Shown here in pieces: positions 32,641 through 41,668 of a DNA stretch of 64,000 nucleotides (positions are counted from its first letter, which is position 1; each line of letters begins with the position of its first letter). The notes under the pieces are model-generated. The model did no database searches and was not told the DNA's origin. It saw nothing but the letters and a program-made list of their open reading frames with translations. Origin of the DNA: Rhipicephalus microplus (taxonomy: Eukaryota; Arthropoda; Arachnida; Ixodida; Ixodidae). Location of the stretch: the NCBI RefSeq assembly GCF_043290135.1, contig NC_134710.1, positions 458,963,376-459,027,375 of the forward strand, given 5' to 3'. The translations under genes and the position numbers were made by a program.

Positions 32641-34225
32641 TCGGAGCGCGGTATAGCTTGGATAGGACCACAGCGTCAGTTCGAATTAAGTGTGTTGGAA
32701 TTAATGAGATTCGACTGTATTTACTATAGTCTGTGAAGTCCGAGTGAACTGTCCTAAGCTAGCAGACGATGTAGGCGGCATCATGTGTTTGATGGGCAGT
32801 GACTAGCAATAGCCTGCTTAAAACAGACATTCAGTAATTTTGTTCATTTATCGCCCTATTTCGTGTCCGCTGCGGCCCTCTCTACTTTGAGCTACAGTTA
32901 ACCCTGCCTTGTGTTAGCCGATTTCTTACTTTTTTAAAAATCTAACATGCACCCAATTTCGCAGTGTGAAGAAAAATGCACCTTTTTTTATTGTGATGAG
33001 ATTTCTATAGCGACATGCCTGTTTGTTGGCTATCACAGAAAAATATAAACAGCAAATGGTGCGACCATCTAGTGCGACCTTTATTTTTCTATCAGTTTCA
33101 TCTATGACCAAGATTTGGTTGCTCTAAGGTTGCGTCTTAGTACACCTTGATCATGTTCATTTATCTTGTTGTGCTCTGCTTACAATGCATTGATTAAAAA
33201 CATGTCCAAGCTTCTTTTTGAATTCCACATATTTTATCGTTTTTCACCTGTAGAAGCTACTCCTGGTCAACATTCAGGCAAAGACATTGTAACCTCGAAG
33301 AAACGTGTATTAGAATTTGAGCACTGTACAAAGTAATTATACTATTTCATAGCTAGAATCAACATTTATTAAGGGTTATAACAGTGTTGTATTTGATTTC
33401 ATAACAACGAAACTGCATTCAGAGAAGGACTCTGAAAGGTTCTCACACTGAGTGTGAGAGGGCTGATGTGGAAACCATTTTAGGTCAAGTGAGTTGAAGT
33501 TAGCGTAAAAAAACAATGAAATGTTGTGATGCCCAAAAATTCAAGTTGTTGTTTTCAGTGTCCTCTTCTTGTAGATTTTTATCATGAAAACATTTCGATG
33601 TGCTGTTGCGTTTACCCCATCTTCGCTTCTTGCATTTTTTTACAGCGCAAGCACCTCCTGCAGATTGGGGGACTTGGCCTCCGAGAAATTGGTGTGAATG
33701 CCATGTAGGCTGTATTGGCACATGACGTGCAAGTGCTGTACAGCCTTCATGGCAGAAAAGGGAAAAGGGCCTTTGTGAACCTGAGGCTCTGTAGATTAGT
33801 GACAGATTAGACTTGTTCATTGTTTTATGTGTGTGTACCCTTGTGTATTCTCTTTACTGCAGTGCTTCATGTGTACTATGGTATTTCTGTTCTTGTATGC
33901 AGATGTCATCTGCCAAAAAGCAGGGTGCGACCAGGCGGAGGCCCTCAACTTTATTAAGAGGTGGCTGCCAGGGTCTGGTGATTGCTGTGGGGGCAGGAAG
34001 CGGCGCTTCAGAGAAGCATTTGTTGTGGAGCAGCCCGATGATCCCCACTCTCAGAGTGCAGATTATCGGCTGCTCGCGGCAGCTGGCTTCCTGCCCAGCC
34101 ACAGCAGCCAGGGCCTTGACAGCACCACTGTCACTGTGCCCCCAACGCAACCTGACCTGCAGTAGAGCGGGCCTTTTTTAGTTGTGTATATATATTTTTC
34201 AATGTATAGATTTTTTATTGTACCA

Positions 34226-34231
34226 AATAAA
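34226..34231 (+). terminator. Candidate poly(A) signal of the DUF4806-like pseudogene
   Basis: AATAAA within CCAAATAAATAAAA lies 61 bp after the TAG stop at 34163-34165. The distance is reasonable for a 3' UTR. Confidence 0.45.
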
Positions 34232-34239
34232 TAAAAAAA

Positions 34240-34690
34240 CAAAGAATAAATAGTCTGCAGACTGTCAGTGGTGCACTGTTCGGCTAGCTTATGCTGATTC
34301 GGAAGCATCATCACCATGTTTTAGTTACAAAAAAATGCTCTAAACTATGAATATTTCCGATTACCATGTGGGGGACATATGTGGGGATTGCAAGTGGGGG
34401 ACATACGCTTTCAGCAATTACTTCCTAACGAGTTTTTTCGATCTGCTGTACGAAATACCAGTACCAAATAAAGCACTCGCGATTGCAAAAGATAAATTGG
34501 TAAAAAATAAACTACACTTCTAGTGTTAGCAAAGGGAATGAGGTATAAAAGATGAAATAGATCGAGTAACTGCTTTCAGTTCTCAGCATTCAAATTTCTG
34601 TTGCCCCAAGTATACAGGGCTGCAAAGCTACAAGAGCGGGTCATCGAGGCATATTGTTTAAATCTTCCGGTAAGAAAAATTCCCTACTAA
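34240..34690. other. No gene recognised; short direct repeat
   Basis: A GTGGGGGACATA block occurs twice (~34369 and ~34396). Otherwise AT-rich DNA between the DUF4806-like 3' end and the right-hand terminal array. Confidence 0.4.
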
Positions 34691-35107
34691 TAATGGTTGC
34701 ATATTGGCAAGCCAATCAGTAGCCAATATTCGTCGTGCAGGAAACATCGGTGTAATAACGGCATTTGATTGGCTGCGATGTGGCCCTGGATTGGTCCAAT
34801 GTCGGTCGTACATCTGTAGCCAATATTCGTCGTGCAGCAAACATCGGCGTAAAAATGGCATGTGATCGGCTGAAATATGGCCCAATGTTGGCCGAACATT
34901 GGCAGCTTTGTCGGCAATACGATGGGCCTTCGTCGGCCCAATGTTGGTTGCATACTGGCTAAAACATCGGCAAAACGTCGGCCCATCATTTGCTTGAACG
35001 TCGGCCCGATATTGGAAGAAGTTGCACTTCCGACGTCGGCCCGACGTCGGTGCCGATGTTAGCCGATGTTGGTCCAAGATTGGTCCAACGGCGGCGTGCT
35101 GCCTGGG
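34691..35107. repeat. CCAAT/ATTGG-rich array at right end of the 23.4-kb interval
   Basis: Dense CCAATRTTGG, GTCGGCC and GCCGATGTT motifs. A clear direct duplication has period 97 bp: AGCCAATATTCGTCGTGCAG begins at 34721 and again at 34818. Read on the minus strand from 35107, the end CCCAGGCAGCACGCC then GTTGGACCAATCTTGG parallels the left end at 11665. The repeats differ in period from the left array, so the two ends expanded independently. Confidence 0.75.
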
Positions 35108-35880
35108 GAGCATCCTCGATTTGAGGCAAAGGGTAGAAGTCTCGATGACTTCCTTTGTTTAAGTGGCAATAATCAACACAAAACACGCCATCTTCCACCC
35201 TTTCTTTCACGAGCACGACGGGGGGGGGGGGGGGAGCAACGGGCTGCACGACGGCTCTATAACATCCCTCGTTATCGTTTTGTCAACATCTCGCTGATAT
35301 TACTTCACGTTCCTGCTGAGATACGTGATATAGACGCCGGCTTATAGGAGTGGCATCACGAGCGTTGATCCGGTGAGTAACGACAGATGTTTTACCGAGA
35401 GGGCGGTCGTTGAAGTAAAAAATATCGCAATAGGACGCAAGTTGATGATGAAAATCTGTAGTTTGCGCCGGGATTTGTTAGGCAGCAATGATTTTCGTGA
35501 TGGCATCAACAGGCAGAGTAGAACTAGCATCATAGAATGGTGACGGAACATTGGCGTTCAAAGCGGCATTCATGCAACTGTCATGCGAAGAGGCGTTGGT
35601 CGAAGACATGTCTTGAGTAATCATTTGAGTCACTAAACTGGCTTTCACAAATGTTATGACCGCAGTTTTGTTGACCTAAGGAACAATTGTGTGAGCAAGG
35701 GTGATGTCTCGCGCCATCAGTGCGTCGAGAATAGAAGACACGAAGTATTCACCATATGGTCGATAGCTTCCACGGCTATGTCCAATTCGACTGTTCCAGC
35801 GGAGCTCACAGCCGCTGCTGCAGGCGTGTTCAGCGGTACAGATACTGCCCAACCAGTGCGGACTCCTATTGTCTGAAATC
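35108..35880 (-). mobile_element. Ty3/gypsy retrotransposon gypsy-1, 5' part of pol (protease/RT linker and RT fingers)
   Basis: Minus-strand frame pieces in order: LMARDITLAHTIVP (~35725-35680), VNKTAVITFVKASLVTQMI (~35678-35622), QLASYCDIFYFNDRPLGK and SVVTHRINARDATPI (~35450-35350), VSQQEREVIS (~35325-35295), VVLVKERVEDGVFCVDYCHL (~35218-35160), and YPLPQIEDA up to the junction at 35110. This is the protease-RT spacer and the RT fingers of a gypsy element. A run of 15 G at 35220-35234 lies in the PWASP-equivalent turn. The sequence continues, in phase, at 11664. Confidence 0.85.
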
Positions 35881-36065
35881 TCAACCTACCTGCTCTTGAC
35901 GTTTGCTATGAAGACGTCACAGTCGTTTCACCTCTCAGTGAGCTCGCTACCACCACGGGCGTCGGTGAGATTTTGTTTAGGGGTGTGCAAATCCGTCTTG
36001 CATAGCTGCTGGGCGGAACTTCCGTTTAGCTTGGGTGTCGGTCATTCACTGGCGCAGCTTGAAGG

Positions 36066-36198
36066 GGGCAATCGCCTTGGCGCCTGAAGAAAAAGAATAA
36101 ACATGCCCAGCGTAGATGTGCTTGAGAACACAATGAAGCTGCGCATGTGAAGGGCAAGATAGCTCTGATTTCTCGCGTGAGCGCATAGATTTTGTACA
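36066..36198 (+). repeat. BEL-1 5' LTR
   Basis: Shares GAAGAAAAAGAATAA and TTCTTGCGTTAGCGCATAG-like blocks with 39209-39350 (here TTCTCGCGTGAGCGCATAG). The end is set at TTTGTACA, just before the primer binding site. The start is approximate. Extensive divergence from the 3' LTR shows an old insertion. Confidence 0.6.
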
Positions 36199-36370
36199 TT
36201 TATGGTGCCGAAAAGCCTATGCGGAACGTACCTCCTTCTACGCACGACTCAAGGGATCCGCTACTCGTCCACGTCATGTCGCGAGTGGCGAGGATCGACC
36301 GATCAACCTGCGCTTCGCTGATCGTTACTAGAGGAGCCGCACGCCTACCTACTCGTAGCCGACATGTATC

Positions 36371-37610
36371 GTGCATCATCTCAAGGCCAAGCAAGCAGCG
36401 CGACGCACACAAAACCCCAAGCTACTGCAGGAGGCTCGAATGTTCATCAACAATCCTAACGCTGGCCTCCCCAAGCTCACCGGTATTCTCGACCGGCTCA
36501 GCGCCAGTAATTTACAACTATCAAGCATCAATGCCAATCTGGAAGACCACATTCCTCCCGACGACTTTGAGGCAGAATATTGTGCTGTGGAAGAGTATAA
36601 ATACCACGCAATAGGCATGTTCACTGAAATACGCTATCAGATCGCCGCTTAAGGGTGTGTTTGAAGCCAGCCAAAAGCAACAGTATCAGCTCAGACTACC
36701 ACTATGGCGGAAGTTGATGCTGAACCAACGGCTGTATGCCAAGACTTGACACGGGAACTTCTTCTGGCTTATGACTGCCCAAGCTCAGCTTTCTGGATTT
36801 TAATGGCGATATTCACAATTGTGTAGGATTTTGGAAACAGGTGGAGCAGTTGCAATAAGACATTGTCCCCGACAACGAAAAATTGCTACTTACGTTATTG
36901 CCTTGTGGGAGAAGCGGTGGCATCTATCGCGGGGCTACCAACCCCAGAGTCATGCTATGCGAACGCCTTCGAAATCCTGATGGAAAGGTTCGGAGACCAG
37001 AAGAAAATAGAGCAGCACCACCTTTCAGCCTTAAGAAGCTTTCCTCAAGGCATGTCAGAAAACAATGTAAAAGGTCTTCGTAAGTTGTGCAATTCCACAC
37101 GACTGCATATTCTTTTACCCAAAGCTTTCAACGTACTGACACTTAGTTTTTATGCAATACTTGTCGATATCCTGTGAGTACTTCAATTGCAGAACCTGTG
37201 GTTAATGTGTTGCAGCAGTCACTCGCGATTGCGTCTTCAAAAGGCGAACTGATGGACCTGCTTGGTCAAATTAGAAAGCTGAGAGCAGTGCTTTACGGCG
37301 CCAAGAGGGCGAAAAAAAAATGTTGGAAAGATCAGAGACCACAGAACAGAGTCAGTGTTGCATAACACTATGGGGCAAAACGTAGAGTGTGCTTCTTTTG
37401 CGTATAAAATGAGCATTTCACCTGTACTTGTCACTCTGACATCTCTTTCGAGTCAAAAAAGCAACAGCTAAGCAAGGACAATCGTTGCTTCAGCTGTACT
37501 TTCCGAGGTCACCAGGCGCGGTCCTGCCATGTCAAGCTCACTTGTTCGCTTTGCCACGGCTGACACGCTTCAAGCATGTGTGACCCAAACTATAACAAGA
37601 AGAAGGTGCA
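36371..37610 (+). pseudogene. BEL-1 gag (DUF1759-like) with zinc knuckles
   Basis: The N-terminal coil reads HHLKAKQAARRTQN, ILDRLSASNLQLSSINANLE and DFEAEYCAVEEY (36371-36652). After a damaged stretch the DUF1759-type core follows, with LVGEAVASIAGLPTPESCY, LMERFGDQKKIEQHHL and VKGLRKLCNSTRLH (~36905-37120). Cys-rich knuckles with CFSCTFRGHQARSC and CSLCHG...HASSMCDPN follow (~37485-37590). Gag packages element RNA. Several stops and frameshifts separate the blocks, including a stop between the knuckle motifs. Confidence 0.78.
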
Positions 37611-37759
37611 ATAACGTCTTACAGCACCACGGCATTTGTGTCATCTAATGCCGTACTCCGACTTACTGAGTCATTGTGCATTCTATCTGTGATGAAGAAT
37701 ATAGTATAGCTTCAAACACTCCGTGCTTGGGCAGGTCACAGTGATGACCGCAAATACCT

Positions 37760-38260
37760 GAGGGGTATTCTGGACGGTGGCAGTCAGCGATCGTTTATCA
37801 AGCTAGATCTGGCCACTAAGTTACGACTCAAGATTCTACGAGACGAGGATCACAATTAACGTCTTTGGAAGAATGACAACTTCCAGAGCTGAAAATCTAA
37901 ATATTGTGGAAGCACCTCTTCGTAGACAGCGTAACTTGCAACCACCATCAGAGTGTCATTTATTTGCTACGACGTTTTTACACTATGCGACGACAAAAAA
38001 TTCGCGAAGCATCTGCGACTGCAAGGAAAATTCATCGCTGACGAACGATGCTTCTTTAGAGCAGATGCAGAGCCCGGGCTCATTTCACTCATCTGTTCGG
38101 ATACTCTCTGGAAGATAAGGACTTGCGAATTCGTGCAAAGCACAGATATCCATGAATTGGTTGCTATGAATTGACTATTTTGATGAAATGTCCAAGGAGC
38201 AACCGAGCAAACGTTATCCACCACCAGCAATGTGATTACAGTCATCTGTGCGCTTCACGA
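37760..38260 (+). pseudogene. BEL-1 aspartic protease region
   Basis: RGILDGGSQRSFIKLDLA (~37759-37812) carries the D-G-G/S-like turn of BEL/Pao retropepsins (DGGSQ in place of DTG/DSG). After further damage, ICSDTLWKIRTCEF and ALHEVTSQ match the downstream part of the same domain. The region is broken by frameshifts. Confidence 0.6.
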
Positions 38261-38929
38261 AGTGACATCACAAATATCACAGTCTTCTGGAAAACTCGTG
38301 GCATCTGGCGCCATCGTCTAAAGTGACTCTACACAATTTAAGACTCGACTTGCTTAGCCAGACAACAGCAAAGTCACGTGGGAGTTGTAAAGTTCACCCA
38401 ACTCGGAATGAAGATAACTGTGGCAAACATCTCACTTGATTACTGAAGCAAGGTAAAATGGTTTTTTACCTGAGTATTGCAAAAATATGACGTGCTGAGA
38501 ACACAATTTCTTTTGCACCGACATGCGGAGTTAGGGGCCAAAAATCTTCTTTAGAGCCGACATGCCTATGGTATGTCCCAAAGAGCAGTGACACGAGAGG
38601 AGTTGCTGTTTGCAAATATGCGCACACTTGACACATCGTCTCCTAGAGTACCTTTACTACCTCTCAATTACTTTATGGACAAAATAGATAGGTACAAGGA
38701 TCTTAGATTGCTACATCAACCAATGCCGACATGATCTACAGAACCAGACGGAAATCCTATTTTTCAAAAAAAAAACGTCTCGCCAACGTATTTACCGACG
38801 ACTCTTTATTCACGCAGAAAAACCTACGCCAATGTGCCCCACCAATTTTTGGTTGGATGTTATTGATTGCTTTTTCAGGACAACATAGCTTCGATTATTA
38901 GGCTAGATTCACAAAGGCAACAGTGAGAG

Positions 38930-39190
38930 ATCTTACTAAGAAGTTTAAGTATTGGAAAAACTGCTTAACCACCTGCGAAATTGATGAAGAAAGGAGTGCC
39001 TGCTGAAGCTTCGACGCCTTCATCTATATCCATCGCTTATTAGCAAGTGCATGAAAGTGGATGACATAGTTCTTGTCGAGAATCCACTAGTTTCAAGGTG
39101 CATCTGGCCCTTTGGTTGTGCGGTGTAGTACGGGCCTGTCGAATCAAGACACAACCAGGCAACATTTTGGGGTGACTAGTAGAAAAGATC
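38930..39190 (+). pseudogene. BEL-1 integrase C-terminal remnant
   Basis: ECLLKLRRLHLYPSLI followed by VDDIVLVENPLVSRCIWPFG (~39058-39117) matches the strand-rich C-terminal domain (DUF5641 type) of BEL/Pao pol, just upstream of the 3' LTR. The integrase core is not present. Confidence 0.65.
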
Positions 39191-39208
39191 TATAAGATAG
39201 CGATTGCT

Positions 39209-39350
39209 TGCAACTCCTTGGGCAGGAGGACGAAGAAAAAGAATAATCTTGCACAGCCTAGGTCTGTGACAGAACACGTGGAAATGAATGATGCTAAGGA
39301 CAAGATGGTACCTTGTTTAATTTCTTGCGTTAGCGCATAGTTTTCTTACA
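39209..39350 (+). repeat. BEL-1 3' LTR
   Basis: Counterpart of 36066-36198, ending GCGCATAGTTTTCTTACA. Boundaries are inferred from the mutual similarity and the position right after the integrase remnant. Confidence 0.6.
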
Positions 39351-39573
39351 ACGCCCATACCTACAAGCGAACATTTTTTCAACTTCTGATTCGGCGTAAT
39401 CGAGCTGAGCTTCCCGCTGGATAAGAAGAATGAGGTGGATTCGTTCCGGATTAAGAATTGAAATTGAGTATGCGTTAACTTCACCAGTTGTGCGTCAGTA
39501 CAAAAGCCGACAAGCTTTTTGTGTAAAACAGCATGCAGATCTTCGACTGGATACTGTGGCGATGCATACAAGA
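39351..39573 (-). other. Unassigned coding-like remnant split by gypsy-3
   Basis: On the minus strand two frames read smoothly: ASPQYPVEDLHAVLHKKLVG, then after a frame change NPERIHLILLIQREAQLDYA followed by ESEVEKMF. This looks like decayed protein-coding DNA, possibly gypsy-1 or another element, but I cannot name it. Gypsy-3 inserted at its left part, and the sequence resumes at 49682. Confidence 0.35.
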
Positions 39574-39742
39574 TGTATCGTGTTTAGGCGCGCCTGAGCG
39601 AGCGCGCGTGCGCAGGCAGTCTACTGAGCACGCTATCTGTTTTCTTCTCTCCGCCTTGCACTGTATAAAATGTGCGCACAATAAACCAAGGTGATTCTTT
39701 GCTGGGAGACGGTTGGCATCGGTTCTTGATAAGCACGAAACA
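39574..39742 (+). repeat. gypsy-3 5' LTR
   Basis: 169 bp, TGTATCGTG...GAAACA. It holds a TATA-like CACTGTATAAAATG (39659-39672) and an AATAAA (39681-39686), so U3-R-U5 signals are all present in a very short LTR. Confidence 0.97.
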
Positions 39743-39757
39743 TGGTGTCAGAAGTGG
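39743..39757 (+). other. gypsy-3 primer binding site (tRNA-Leu)
   Basis: TGGTGTCAGAAGTGG directly follows the LTR CA end. It is fully complementary to the 15-base 3' end CCACTTCTGACACCA of animal tRNA-Leu species. Confidence 0.88.
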
Positions 39758-39776
39758 CCACGGGCGAGTCTCGGCA

Positions 39777-40516
39777 ATGAAAGACGCTACCACGACCACG
39801 GCGGAACTGGACGGAAGCGGTATGGAAGTTTTGCTGAAACCGCCCGAGCATCTGCGGCTGAATGGCGATATTAGCAAGAATTGGCGCCTGTTCAAGCAAA
39901 AGTTTGAGCTGTTTTTGACTGCTTCAGCGCCAGCGGCATCCAAGGAAGCGCCGACGCCGGGACCCAACAAGCTCGCACTGCTGCTCAGCATAGCCGGCGA
40001 CGACGCTCTCAAAGTGTACAACAACTTCTCCTGCGACCAAGGTGAGGGCCGGAATGATTACGCCACAGTAATCAAGAAGTTCGATGAGTATTTTGCCGAG
40101 CAGCTAAATGAAGTGCATGAGCGCTACGTGTTTCGTCAACGCGTTCAAGACGAAGGCGAGCCAACGGAACACTTTCTAAGAGACCTAAGAAATCTGGCGC
40201 AGTCCTGCAACTTTGGCACAATGACGGAATCAATGATTAGGGATCTGCTTGTGTTCGGAACAAAATGTGACAAAGTACGCGAAAAGCTTCTTCGTGACCA
40301 CAAGCTGACTCTTGCGACAGCAGAACAGCTATGCAAAGCTGCCGAAGTCTCCGCCGCCCGAAATGACATGGGGACCCGAGAGCGACAAGTCGACCCAGTT
40401 AAGGCGAGGCCTAGAGGCGCTGAACAACCCGCTGAGTTTAAGTGCCAGAGGTGTGGGCGAAAGCATGGTCCTCGGAAATGCCCAGAATTGGGACGCATGT
40501 GCAGAAAATGCGGGGG
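39777..40516 (+). pseudogene. gypsy-3 gag
   Basis: The start chosen is the ATG at 39777, 34 bp after the LTR, because the earlier in-frame codons lie in the LTR and primer site. The product begins MKDATTTTAELDGSG. It has the capsid-like region with WRLFKQKFELFLTASAP, DYATVIKKFDEYFAEQLNEV, RYVFRQRVQDEGEPTEHFLR and LRNLAQSCNFG, then a zinc knuckle CQRCGRKHGPRKC (~40441-40482) and the start of a second one. The capsid part is uninterrupted. A G-run (40513-40517) marks a frame change into pol in the middle of the second knuckle, where Tyr stands at the usual His position. This looks like a one-base indel in an ancestral fused gag-pol frame, since the knuckle itself is split by it. Confidence 0.85.
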
Positions 40517-41668
40517 AGAAATTACTTTGCCGTCCGTTGCAAAACCAACAAGCAGGTCGCTGAAGTTGAGGACAGCGACGAAGATTTCCAGATTCTGGAA
40601 GTATCTGTAGATGCCATTTTGCAGCAAAAAGACTGGATCGTTCGAGCCCGTTTCGGTCATCACGTACTACACCTAAAGGTCGACACTGGCGCCCAAGCAA
40701 ATCTGCGGCCGTACAGTGTGTATAAAAAATTGCAGCTCAGGTCGCGATTAAGGGCCAGCAACTCTGTTCTACGTACGTATGACGGAGGAATCATCAAACA
40801 CCTGGGTATCGTCACTGTAAAACTGGCGCTCTCCACCAAAGCAACCGACATCGACTTCTTTGTCGTCAAGAAAGGACGTCAAGCGCTGTTAGGACTACAA
40901 GCAAGTGAGCTGCTCGGCTTGTTCTCACGCTCGGTGAACGCAGTTTCTATGACTACAAGTGAGCAAGTCGTCAAACAGTTCCAAGAAGTGTTCAGCGGCA
41001 CGGGATGTCTTCAACGGCAATACCGGATGGTGCTGCGGGACGACGCCGTTCCTGTCATCCAGCCAGCTCGACGGGTGCCCCTGGCACTAGAAGGGCCCCT
41101 CAAACAGGAACTCGACCGAATGGAAAAGGCAGGCAACGTGGCCAAGGTACAAGAACCTACGGACTGGGTGAGTCCTTTGGCAATTACGAGGAAAAGGGAT
41201 GGCAAATTGAGAGTGTGCATGGACCCCAGAAAAATTAATGAATGCCTAAAGCGAGAACATTTTGAAATGCCACGCCGAGAAGATATTGAGGCTGAGCCTG
41301 CGGGCGCAACCATTTTTTCTCGCTTGGATGCAACTTCAGGGTTTCATCAAATACCGCTGCACGAAGAGAATTCAAAAATATGCACGTTTGCCACTCTATT
41401 TGGGCGTTATTGCTTTATGCGACTTCCCTTCAGAATAGCCTCGGCGTCGGAAGCTTTTCAAAAAACGGTGAGTCAGATTTTCGAGTCCATACCAGGTGTA
41501 CGCGTGTACGCGGACGACATTCTTATTTGGGGCGCGACGAGGGACGAGCACGATGAAAGGCTTCGGGCTGTCTTGGAAGCAGCGCTAAAAGCGGGGCTAA
41601 TACTCAATGCCGCAAAGTGCGACTTAGGAGTGTCCGAAGTTTGTTTCCTCGGCGATATCATATCCGCA
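40517..41668 (+). pseudogene. gypsy-3 pol, protease and RT N-terminal part
   Basis: Continues from the frame change in gag. In order: a retropepsin motif LKVDTGAQANLRPY (~40673-40714); the protease C-terminus with QALLGLQASELLGLF; a linker; the RT fingers PTDWVSPLAITRKRDGKLRV and CMDPRKINECL (~41156-41250); DATSGFHQIPLHEENS (~41328-41375); GRYCFMRLPFRIASASEAF; and the catalytic YADD (41508-41519) in VRVYADDILIWGA. No stop occurs up to GDIIS, where the I-like LINE has inserted. Catalytic Asp residues of protease and RT are intact. The coding sequence resumes at 47531. Confidence 0.92.
41654..41668 (+). repeat. Target duplication of the I-like LINE, left copy
   Basis: GATATCATATCCGCA is repeated exactly at 47516-47530, so the LINE can be excised on paper without loss of gypsy-3 reading phase. 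Confidence 0.97.

Larger units (their letters stand above)
30733..32717. mobile_element. Pogo/Tigger-like element with CAGTCGAA ends, host of a nested element
   Basis: The left end starts CAGTCGAATATGAATAATTC and the right end, reverse-complemented, starts CAGTCGAATCTCATTAATTC. Both are bordered by TA (30731-30732, 32718-32719), the Tc1/mariner-superfamily target. The interior is interrupted by a second pogo-like element (30812-31920) and contains a ~134-bp tandem repeat. No own transposase is readable. Confidence 0.65.
28193..34165 (+). pseudogene. DUF4806-like multi-exon gene, 3' part, inactivated
   Basis: Four candidate exons join in phase: 28193-28247 (donor GTGAGT), 30393-30619 (acceptor TTTCAG, donor GTGTAT), 33646-33805 (acceptor TTACAG) and 33903-34165 (acceptor ATGCAG, stop TAG). 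Exon 30393-30619 encodes a Leu/Gln-rich coiled-coil stretch, then LPAGTIGEVEAAKAAV. The next two encode HLLQIGGLGLREIGVNAM, LHGRKGKRAFVNLRLCRLV and VICQKAGCDQAEALNFIKRW. These resemble the DUF4806 domain of uncharacterised arthropod proteins. Damage: TGA at 30464-30466, TAG at 33706-33708, and AT instead of GT at the donor after 33805. Upstream exons were not found. The molecular function of the family is unknown. It lies inside the 23.4-kb interval, and its introns are filled with transposons. Confidence 0.68.
11665..35107. mobile_element. Candidate 23.4-kb TIR-bounded insertion inside gypsy-1 RT
   Basis: The gypsy-1 RT is cut at the same codon boundary on both sides. On the minus strand the right flank reads ...IEDA (35145-35110), and the left flank resumes with LDYLNGEQYFSS at ~11664. 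The interval edges are inverted copies of each other. The left edge reads CTCAGGCAGAAC on the plus strand and the right edge reads CCCAGGCAGCAC on the minus strand; both continue into CCAAT-TTGG-rich arrays. A 2-bp GA flanks both sides (11663-11664, 35108-35109). I see no transposase that could belong to it. It may be one large mobile element, or a short element later filled by other insertions. Boundaries are well supported; unity of the interior is not. Confidence 0.6.
36066..39350 (+). mobile_element. BEL/Pao retrotransposon BEL-1, decayed, RT region largely lost
   Basis: Flanked by two related LTR-like segments (36066-36198 and 39209-39350). A TGGTGCCGAAAAGCC primer-binding-site-like sequence lies just inside the left one (36202-36216). 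Gag, zinc knuckles, protease and the integrase C-terminus are readable in order on the plus strand. The stretch where RT, RNase H and the integrase core belong is only ~0.65 kb, so most of pol is deleted. No clear target duplication was found. Confidence 0.75.

Noticed and set aside
34658..35113. 151-codon minus-strand frame over the right-hand array
   Set aside because: It is a by-product of repeated CCAAT/GCCGA motifs with a periodic, low-complexity translation.
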